Assembly: GCF_028462125.1 (NCBI RefSeq)
Contig: NZ_CP115468.1
Location: 248,001 to 312,000 of the forward strand
Direction: 5' to 3'
DNA: 64,000 nucleotides
DNA from: Leptospira sp. GIMC2001
Lineage (GTDB): Bacteria; Spirochaetota; Leptospiria; Leptospirales; Leptospiraceae
The notes beneath the pieces are model-generated. The model did not search any database. It was not told the DNA's origin and saw only the letters and a list, made by a program, of their open reading frames with translations. The position numbers were made by a program, and so were the translations under genes. Every line of letters begins with the position of its first letter. Within the stretch, counting starts at the first letter, position 1. Shown here piece by piece: positions 38,053-44,749 of this stretch.

Positions 38053-38259
38053 ATGAGGAACTTACAGAAAATCAGAAGCAACCCGAGTGTTTTTCTTAAA
38101 AAGTTAAGGCAGTCTGTCATTGAATTGTCTGGAGTAAAGGAATATCATAAAAGGGTTGCAATTCTCTCGAGTCTATTGGAATATATTGTCAATGCAAGAG
38201 ATGATGGTCAAGATTACCAAAGCATTAAAATTTTCAAAGAATTAGATGGAATAGGATAG
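38053..38259 (+). CDS. Small hypothetical protein upstream of acylphosphatase
   Basis: A 68-residue basic, helical protein (MRNLQKIRSNPS, then SLLEYIVNARDDG). No domain is recognised. A TTG two codons upstream is a possible start; neither has a good SD. It lies 13 bp before the acylphosphatase gene and probably forms an operon with it. Confidence 0.5.
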   Translation: MRNLQKIRSNPSVFLKKLRQSVIELSGVKEYHKRVAILSSLLEYIVNARDDGQDYQSIKIFKELDGIG

Positions 38260-38272
38260 AATCGTTAATTAT

Positions 38273-38560
38273 ATGGGCAAAGAAAAAGATGTTCGAGCTA
38301 AGTTTATCATTCGAGGTGCTGTGCAGGGTGTGGGCTTTCGGTATTTTGTTTTGCAAAAGGCTCAAGAAATGAGGCTGAAGGGTTATACTCAGAATCTTCC
38401 CAATGGAGAAGTTGAGATTGTGGTAGAAGGTGAGAAAATTTTCTTGGAAGATATGGAGCGAGCTCTGCAGAAAGGACCAACGAAGGCGAAAGTAAAAGAA
38501 GTCGTCGCTGTATGGCAAGAAGCTCAAGGACGATTTCGAACTTTTGAGATCAAAAGATAA
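38273..38560 (+). CDS. acyP: Acylphosphatase
   Basis: A 95-residue protein with the full signature: FIIRGAVQGVGFRYFVLQKA with the phosphate-binding loop and catalytic Arg, and GYTQNLPNGEVEIVVEG with the conserved Asn. It hydrolyses acyl phosphates such as acetyl phosphate or 1,3-bisphosphoglycerate. Length is normal. Confidence 0.93.
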   Translation: MGKEKDVRAKFIIRGAVQGVGFRYFVLQKAQEMRLKGYTQNLPNGEVEIVVEGEKIFLEDMERALQKGPTKAKVKEVVAVWQEAQGRFRTFEIKR

Positions 38561-38691
38561 AATAGTTTGGAAAACCTGTTCGATTAGAGAATTTTGATCT
38601 AACCTATCTTTATAAGCATTCTTTTATAATTCATGAAAATCCGTCAGCATTGGTTGATTTTGTTGTAATGCATTCCGAAAATTAGAGTATT

Positions 38692-39312
38692 ATGGAAACG
38701 AAATCGAGAACTACATTCAAAATCCTCCATCTAGCGAGCATTTTTAGTATAATTCTATTTTGTTTCGGCTGTTCGACTTTGAGTCAGAAAGATACTACTT
38801 CTTCCCTTATTATAGTATCAGCCATTCTAGAAAAGAACGAGCCCTTGGTTAATGAGTTGATCCGTCCAGTTTTCGAAGTGGTTACCATTCGGCGAGGTGA
38901 TCGGGAGATTTCATTTTCGGAGAGGTCTGACCATTACTATTATTTTCAAAATGTTCCGGCAGGTCAGTATGAAATCGGTGAGCTGAAACATTTGCTCCAG
39001 AAAGGAATGGGTGGCAACTCATTTAGCAATGTCTCGGTTTCTAAGGCAATTTCGCCTCCACTCACGCGAGAAGATAGAAATATGACGATTGTAGATGTTG
39101 AGCCAGGATCGATTGTATTTATGGGTGAAATTGAGGTAAATGCTAATATACGAGCATTTGCGCCCACAGATATCCAGGCAAAGTTGAGAAAAACGATTAC
39201 TGCTGAAACAAGAGCAATAGATTATCTGATTCGAAATTATCCTCGAAGTGAATGGGCGAATCTCGCAAAAGACCGTTCAAAAACCTTAAAAGTTATCCAA
39301 GTCGGCGAATAG
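38692..39312 (+). CDS. Hypothetical lipoprotein
   Basis: A 206-residue protein with a lipobox (FCFGC) after a hydrophobic leader. The mature part looks like a beta-rich module with NVPAGQYEIGELKHLL and DVEPGSIVFMGEIEV, as in carboxypeptidase-regulatory-like folds. It ends in a helical tail (TRAIDYLIRNYPRSEWANL). Function unknown. Monocistronic. Confidence 0.6.
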   Translation: METKSRTTFKILHLASIFSIILFCFGCSTLSQKDTTSSLIIVSAILEKNEPLVNELIRPVFEVVTIRRGDREISFSERSDHYYYFQNVPAGQYEIGELKHLLQKGMGGNSFSNVSVSKAISPPLTREDRNMTIVDVEPGSIVFMGEIEVNANIRAFAPTDIQAKLRKTITAETRAIDYLIRNYPRSEWANLAKDRSKTLKVIQVGE

Positions 39313-39454
39313 AAAGCCGTTTAACACAAAATTCATCTAGAACAGGTGTTTTATGTAACAACTGTACTCATTTCCATAGTAAAAAAGGGTATTGAGTCGT
39401 TAGACTGTGGCAGTGCACCATAAATTACTTTTTTAACCAGTTTTTGTTTTTTAT

Positions 39455-39484
39455 TTGACACTTTTTTCTTAATTTTCATACAAT
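39455..39484 (+). promoter_or_regulatory. Strong sigma-70-type promoter
   Basis: TTGACA at 39455-39460 and TACAAT at 39479-39484 with an 18-bp spacer, about 78 bp before the ATG of the outer-membrane protein gene. The -35 is a perfect match. Confidence 0.65.
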
Positions 39485-39561
39485 CAACATTCTGGGAGTT
39501 TTCAGCATTTTTTGAGGCTCCCAAATCTCGAGAAAAAGATAAACTCTAAAGGAGTCAATGG

Positions 39562-40470
39562 ATGTTTAAAAAGATCACACGCATCTTTTTTGGGCTATGC
39601 CTAATACTTGGAACTACTCTCTCAGCACAAGAAGCTAAGAAGGGTCCACGTTCTTTCCTAATGTTTGGTATTGGTTCACAATTTGACCTAGGTCAACTTG
39701 GTGGAACAATCACAAAAGATGGATTGGATTCAACAAGACCAGTTCGATCCGCTAATGGCGATATCGCTGGTGGAACCCAGAAAGCAATCTATGCTGAAAA
39801 TACTCTAGAAGCACTCAACGATACAAGCTTAGGCGCGATCGGAGTAAAAAGCAATGGAGCAATGGTAGGACTTAACCTAAACGTTGGTTATGAATCAGAA
39901 GGTCTATTCAATATTGACAGTCTATTCTGGAGAATCAATGTTAACTATACACAAAAAGTTGCAGGTGGTTACACTTCTTCTACAGTGGCTGGTTACAAAT
40001 GGTTAGAGCAAGAATGGGACTATAAAGCTTGGACAATTCCAGCTTATATCGGTATCAAACTATACAATGATAAAAAAGACACAGCTTTCTACGTAGCAGC
40101 TGGTGCAAACTACTTCCGTGGTGGTTGGTCAGTCGCAGGAACTATCGATGGTGATACTCTTGCAGCGGCTTTCCCAGGTGTAGCTGGTCCAGGTGGATCA
40201 CTTCTAAGTGACGCTCCATCTCCTTCTATCATTAATGAAAATGCTAAATTTAACGTTAGCGGTTTTGGTCTAAACTGGTTAGTTGGTGCACAAACTCAAG
40301 TTACAGACAGTGGACATCTATTCTTTGAACTAGAGACCATTCTTTCTGCAGCTATGGGACATGCAGGAACAAAATCTGCCGGTGGTGCTGCTGCACTTTC
40401 TCCATACCCTGCTTACCCAGTGGTAGTTGGTGGTCAGACATACCGAGTCGGTTACAAAATCGAACTTTAA
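39562..40470 (+). CDS. Putative outer-membrane beta-barrel protein
   Basis: A 302-residue protein with a Sec signal (cleavage near LSAQ|EAKK). Its alternating aromatic/hydrophobic strands end in a C-terminal aromatic-rich strand (QTYRVGYKIEL), as in outer-membrane barrels. It also has glycine- and alanine-rich loops. AAAGGAG lies before the ATG and a TTGACA promoter upstream, suggesting high expression. The downstream lipoprotein gene starts 25 bp after it. No known family is recognised. Confidence 0.65.
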   Translation: MFKKITRIFFGLCLILGTTLSAQEAKKGPRSFLMFGIGSQFDLGQLGGTITKDGLDSTRPVRSANGDIAGGTQKAIYAENTLEALNDTSLGAIGVKSNGAMVGLNLNVGYESEGLFNIDSLFWRINVNYTQKVAGGYTSSTVAGYKWLEQEWDYKAWTIPAYIGIKLYNDKKDTAFYVAAGANYFRGGWSVAGTIDGDTLAAAFPGVAGPGGSLLSDAPSPSIINENAKFNVSGFGLNWLVGAQTQVTDSGHLFFELETILSAAMGHAGTKSAGGAAALSPYPAYPVVVGGQTYRVGYKIEL

Positions 40471-40495
40471 TCTCATATAGGAGGAATAACAACTA

Positions 40496-42121
40496 ATGAA
40501 ACTTAAATCATTTATTACAAAAACACTCGCAGTTTCTGCAATTGCTGCAATGGCTGTAAACTGTCATCCAGATAAAGTTGAAGAAGACGCACTATTAGCT
40601 GGTCTTGTTGCTTCACAAATTAGAGGACTTGGTGCAAGCAATTGCGCAATTTCTCTAAACTTAGCAACGCTTTATAGTGGAGCGATAATCCAGCAAGCTG
40701 TGAATTCAACATCCTTGACAGGTGCTACGATTTTTACTGAGGAAGAATTTGAAGCAGCATCCGCTACTACGGTAGCAGCAGGGCAAACTTATGAAACATA
40801 CGGCCAGGTTCCTTACAACGTGAAATATGATGCTTTCATCCGAGGTGGTGGAACTTATACAGCCGATTCTAGAACTGCTGATATTAACTCTGCGAGAAAT
40901 GTTGTTGATGTAGGAGCTTACTTTGGTTTGTTGGCTGCTGCAGTTAGTGCAAACGGTGGAGTAGCTACAATCTGTGGATCAGCAACATTACGCGCAGGTG
41001 TGTCCGGTGCACTTACTACCTGGTATGGAACTTATACCGGTGACCAAAAAACTACTCTAGATGGCACATTAACTGCTGCTGGAACTTCGCATACAGCGCT
41101 TAGTGGTGGTATTAATAATGCTGGAACTTGCGTAGCTACTTTCACTGCAATTGGTGCAAGGTTAACTACGGAAGCAGGATCTGCTTATCAAGCTCGCCAA
41201 GCTCATGTAAATGGTTCAGCTATACTAGCCTGTGGAAGAATTCCGAAATCAAGCTGTAGTCTTGCTGGAATTTCTACTGCCAATCGCGCAGCAGCAATTA
41301 CTGCAAAAGAAAAAACTTATGCTGATATTGGAAACAATCCAGATTGTCGTAAAACCGATGCGGATTTCATGAATAGAGTTAGAACAGGTCTATTCACAGG
41401 ACTTCCTCGGAACACTCCAGTTCTTGGAACTGTTGCTAGTCCAATTGATCAAATTGGTGCAATCAGCGAAGGTGGAACAGCTGCAAACAATCAAATTTTT
41501 GCAGAGAGTGCATATCCAGTGTCTAGTGCATTGAGTGCTATTTCTACAAACTTTAACGTAGCATTTCCGTTGACAACTGGAACTACTGCGCAAGCTAGTT
41601 CAACAATTCCTTACTACGGTGCTTCCAATATCAACTTTACAGTTGTTGATTCTTGTGAGTCAGTAGGTTTTATTGGCTACGGACCGATCAATGCTGCAGC
41701 AACTACATCAGCTGCTTTGCAAAATAGAAGAGAACTTACTTCTGTGAAAGAAATCGCTTATGCTTTCTCAACTCAAAATGCTGCTGCATCAACTTATGCT
41801 GCTATTTCAGCTGTAGTGAATGATGAGATCGCATGTAACAACTCTTTTAGAAGCAAATTTCCAATTCCACTAGCAATTGGTGGTGGAAAATTGCCAGAAC
41901 TAGCTAATGCGAGTACTGGTGATGGTGGAGCTTCTTCTAACCTATCTCTCTGTGTATATGGTGGAACTGAAGCTGGTAGAGCGACTTCTATATCATTGTT
42001 GACTTCTGGAGTTGCTACACTTAGTGGAATAGAAAGTTGCACAATGGCTAATTTTGGAGCAGCTAATCGATTTGGTGACGCGGGATTAGAAAAATTGACA
42101 AACTTTCCAAATAACGAGTAA
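40496..42121 (+). CDS. Large Ala/Thr/Ser-rich lipoprotein
   Basis: A 541-residue protein with a signal ending at MAVNC (lipobox). It is rich in Ala, Thr, Ser and Gly, contains about a dozen Cys, and has no recognised domain. After the Cys come HPDKVEEDALLAGLVASQI, the acidic-hydrophobic pattern seen in other lipoproteins of the window. A strong AGGAGG precedes the ATG, and it is the last gene before an intrinsic terminator. Probably an abundant surface or periplasmic lipoprotein partnered with the upstream barrel protein. Confidence 0.7.
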   Translation: MKLKSFITKTLAVSAIAAMAVNCHPDKVEEDALLAGLVASQIRGLGASNCAISLNLATLYSGAIIQQAVNSTSLTGATIFTEEEFEAASATTVAAGQTYETYGQVPYNVKYDAFIRGGGTYTADSRTADINSARNVVDVGAYFGLLAAAVSANGGVATICGSATLRAGVSGALTTWYGTYTGDQKTTLDGTLTAAGTSHTALSGGINNAGTCVATFTAIGARLTTEAGSAYQARQAHVNGSAILACGRIPKSSCSLAGISTANRAAAITAKEKTYADIGNNPDCRKTDADFMNRVRTGLFTGLPRNTPVLGTVASPIDQIGAISEGGTAANNQIFAESAYPVSSALSAISTNFNVAFPLTTGTTAQASSTIPYYGASNINFTVVDSCESVGFIGYGPINAAATTSAALQNRRELTSVKEIAYAFSTQNAAASTYAAISAVVNDEIACNNSFRSKFPIPLAIGGGKLPELANASTGDGGASSNLSLCVYGGTEAGRATSISLLTSGVATLSGIESCTMANFGAANRFGDAGLEKLTNFPNNE

Positions 42122-42177
42122 TCGTTGTTTGAGTTAGACTATGAGATTTCGGATGAGAAATTGTCCGGAATTTCAGG

Positions 42178-42212
42178 AACCCGTTCTTCGAAAGGAGGGC
42201 GGGTTTTTTTTT
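42178..42212 (+). terminator. Rho-independent terminator of the OMP/lipoprotein operon
   Basis: AACCCG (42178-42183) pairs with CGGGTT (42200-42205), with extra pairing possible inside, followed by a run of T to 42212. It lies 57 bp after the lipoprotein stop. Confidence 0.75.
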
Positions 42213-42227
42213 GGGGTGTGGGGGAGA

Positions 42228-42249
42228 GGACAGGGCTTAAGCCCTGGCC
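42228..42249. repeat. REP-like palindrome, copy B
   Basis: Core GGGCTTAAGCCC at 42233-42244 with GGACA/TGGCC arms. Paired with copy C 93 bp away. Confidence 0.75.
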
Positions 42250-42320
42250 GAAGGATTACGAGTTGTATTGATTTATCTAGGAATCGATGAATTGATAAAG
42301 TCAATTGTTTTTTAAGAACA

Positions 42321-42342
42321 GCCCGGGGCTTAAGCCCCGTCC
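42321..42342. repeat. REP-like palindrome, copy C
   Basis: Core GGGCTTAAGCCC at 42326-42337, here extended to GGGGCTTAAGCCCC. Same outer GTCC end as copy A. Confidence 0.75.
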
Positions 42343-42510
42343 TTGCTTTATCATAATTCCAAGTCAAATATTCTGAAGTCAATGCAGAAATTTATTAAGG
42401 ACTTAGGTGTTCAATAGATTCTGACATCAATAACCGAAATTGTATAAAATTATTTAATAATATTTATTTGAAAAAATCGCAGAGGAATCTGCCTAGAAGG
42501 TGAGAAAAAA

Positions 42511-43821
42511 ATGTTAAACCTAAATCATAGCGTCTCTGATAAGACTATTTTATTAGATTTTGAAAATTTGGTTCAAAAACAGATTAATAAAATTCTGCAA
42601 AAAGGAAGTCTTGTAACAGCTCTATTAGGTTTCACATCATCGATAGTACTTTATATTTCGGTAGTTTTGGAAATAGAGAAGGATATATTTGGTCCTATTT
42701 TGTGGGCCTTTATAGGAGGAATTTATTCAATATTTGTTCATTTTCTAGCTAGGAAAAATCTGATTAAGAATAGAAATATAGCGTTCGTTATGCTAGGTTT
42801 CGCATTTTTACCCTCGGTGATTTACATTTACGCATTTTTTTATTTACCTGCAGGAACCGCAACCTATTTAAGTGGGCCTCCTAGTTATTTATATTTTTTT
42901 CTCATCATAGTTACAGGTTTTGCATTTGATTTTCACTTATCTGTTGTATCAGGTTTATTCTGTGCAGTTCAATATACTTTGATTATAATTCTGAGTCTTG
43001 ATCAAATTGAATTATTAGTACATCCAGATTTTCTTATGCAGCAAGATTTAAAATCCGCGAGATTTTATTTTTTTCGACCTCTTATGATGGCAGTCTCCGG
43101 TTTTGTTGTTGGGGTATTAGGAAGACAAGTTCGTCAGTTGATAGCTGAAACAATTGATCAAGAAAAAGAAAAAAGTCTTATCAATCGTCTATTTGGATTG
43201 TATGTATCGCCTGAAGTGCGAGAAAAAGTTGTTAGTCAAAAAACTGGTAATCCAGGAGAGAGAAAATTTCTTGCAATTTTATTTTGTGATATTCGAGATT
43301 TTACTAAAATTTCAGAAAACAAACAACCTGAAGATCTTGTTACGGAATTGAATGAGTATCTGGATGAAATGGCTTCCGCAATTTCATCTGAATCAGGAAC
43401 AATTGATAAATTTATCGGAGATGCCGTTATGGCTGTGTTTGGTGGTGCGATCGAACTGGAATATCCTTGTGATCATGCCCTAAGAGCTAGCATTAAAATG
43501 CAAGAAAATCTTAAAAATTTGAATATAAAGCGAAAAAGTTTTGGATTAGAGCCTCTCAAAAATGGAATTGGTCTGAATTATGGAGAAGTATTTATTGGGC
43601 CAATAGGAAGTAGTGAAAGAAAAGATTTTACTGTAATTGGAGACGCTGTCAACACTACTTCAAGGATAGAAGCTGAATGCAAAAATCAGAACGTATCGCT
43701 AATATTCTCCAAGAACTTCTATGATAACCTGACTCCAAGCTATAAGGAGATGTCAAATTTTATTGGTACGGCATATGTTAAAGGAAAAAAGGAAGAAGTC
43801 TTACTATACGGCTTATCCTAA
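42511..43821 (+). CDS. Membrane-bound class III adenylate/guanylate cyclase
   Basis: A 436-residue protein with about six membrane helices in the first 220 residues and a C-terminal class III cyclase domain. Visible catalytic features are FCDIRDFTKIS with the two metal Asp, DKFIGDAVMAVFGG, GIGLNYGEVFIGPIGS and VIGDAVNTTSRIEAE with the transition-state Asn. The domain should make cAMP from ATP in response to a membrane or intramembrane signal. Several such cyclases are typical of Leptospira. A GGTGAG element precedes the ATG. Confidence 0.9.
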   Translation: MLNLNHSVSDKTILLDFENLVQKQINKILQKGSLVTALLGFTSSIVLYISVVLEIEKDIFGPILWAFIGGIYSIFVHFLARKNLIKNRNIAFVMLGFAFLPSVIYIYAFFYLPAGTATYLSGPPSYLYFFLIIVTGFAFDFHLSVVSGLFCAVQYTLIIILSLDQIELLVHPDFLMQQDLKSARFYFFRPLMMAVSGFVVGVLGRQVRQLIAETIDQEKEKSLINRLFGLYVSPEVREKVVSQKTGNPGERKFLAILFCDIRDFTKISENKQPEDLVTELNEYLDEMASAISSESGTIDKFIGDAVMAVFGGAIELEYPCDHALRASIKMQENLKNLNIKRKSFGLEPLKNGIGLNYGEVFIGPIGSSERKDFTVIGDAVNTTSRIEAECKNQNVSLIFSKNFYDNLTPSYKEMSNFIGTAYVKGKKEEVLLYGLS

Positions 43822-44117
43822 TATATAACTCAGAAATTTAAAATTTCTAAACTTTATTGGAAAATTGGGAAAATAACTGCAAATTTGATAGGTAATGCTA
43901 CAAATGCTTGGAACATAAAATTGTATATTAATATAGTATTAAATGTGAATACTATCTTGGCTTCGGTTTGATTTCTAGATTGTTCTAAAGGGCAGGGCTT
44001 AAGCCCAGGCCTAGAAAACACATCAATTGGTATCGAAATGATAATTGTAAATTGTATTTTAGCGTGAAATATTATTTGATCAATACCGAATTATCTTGAT
44101 CACATAAAATTTGTAAA
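43822..44117. other. Intergenic region with one REP-like palindrome
   Basis: About 300 bp between the cyclase and the transposase stops. Apart from palindrome copy D I see nothing coding. Confidence 0.5.
43990..44011. repeat. REP-like palindrome, copy D (3' side of transposase)
   Basis: Core GGGCTTAAGCCC at 43995-44006, 111 bp beyond the transposase stop codon. With copy E it brackets the transposase gene. Confidence 0.75.
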
Positions 44118-44600
44118 TTATCCAACCTTTCTAACTTCTCTGACAAATTTTTTGGATCGAATTATTTCAAGTTCATCGATTATTGAATTTTTATTTGCTA
44201 AATTCCTATGGTGAAAGTGTTGATTCCGAATATAAGAATATACTGTTTTTAATTCATTTTCACTGATGGGTCTAGAATAGTAACCGTCTTGCCAAAATCT
44301 ACCTCGATTCAGTTGTCTTGCCGAGAATCCTTTTATATGTTGCATGATCTTCGAAATGGAAAAATGATTTGGTATCGAAATTAGAATGTGAATATGATCT
44401 TGATAACCATTAAGAATATAAATGAAGAATTTTAATTCTTCTTCCTTTTGGCGAATGAGATTTCTTATTTTGATTTTTGTTATTGGATCTAAAGTTTTTT
44501 CGCGATATCTCGTCGAGAATACTAGGTGATAGGTATTTTGAAAATTTGTTTGTGCACCTGAACGAGATGTTGTTAGGGAATTGATTTTTAGTGGTTTCAT
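44118..44600 (-). CDS. IS200-like / RAYT-type Y1 transposase
   Basis: A 160-residue TnpA_REP-like protein. The HUH site is DHIHILISIPN, and the catalytic Tyr is in TVYSYIRNQHFHH. The opening YHLVFSTRYREK and FWQDGYYSRPIS are typical of transposase IS200-like proteins. GGAG lies eight bases before the ATG. No TnpB is nearby. It is flanked by palindromes D and E with the same core as copies elsewhere in the window, which is the arrangement of a REP-associated tyrosine transposase that mobilises or maintains short palindromic repeats. Confidence 0.85.
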   Translation of the reverse strand: MKPLKINSLTTSRSGAQTNFQNTYHLVFSTRYREKTLDPITKIKIRNLIRQKEEELKFFIYILNGYQDHIHILISIPNHFSISKIMQHIKGFSARQLNRGRFWQDGYYSRPISENELKTVYSYIRNQHFHHRNLANKNSIIDELEIIRSKKFVREVRKVG

Positions 44601-44627
44601 TTATTCTTCTCCAGATAGAAATGCTAA

Positions 44628-44649
44628 ATGATGGGCTTAAGCCCCCGGC
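44628..44649. repeat. REP-like palindrome, copy E (5' side of transposase)
   Basis: Core GGGCTTAAGCCC at 44633-44644, 32 bp upstream of the transposase ATG, so it may lie in its 5' leader or promoter. Outer arms are weaker than in copies A-C. Confidence 0.7.
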
Positions 44650-44749
44650 TTCATATTTCTATTTCCAAAACCCAAAACCATTTTCAAAAAATTGTAAAAA
44701 ATACTTTAATAACCCAGCAATCCGAAGTAAAACTATAAAATTTTTAAGA

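Larger units (their letters stand above)
42122..42510. other. Intergenic region with terminator and two REP-like palindromes
   Basis: About 390 bp with no supported gene. It holds the terminator of the lipoprotein operon and two GGGCTTAAGCCC palindromes 93 bp apart. Confidence 0.6.

Noticed and set aside
44118..44600. Complete IS605-type element
   Set aside because: No TnpB gene and no clear element ends besides the palindromes; a single-gene RAYT fits better.
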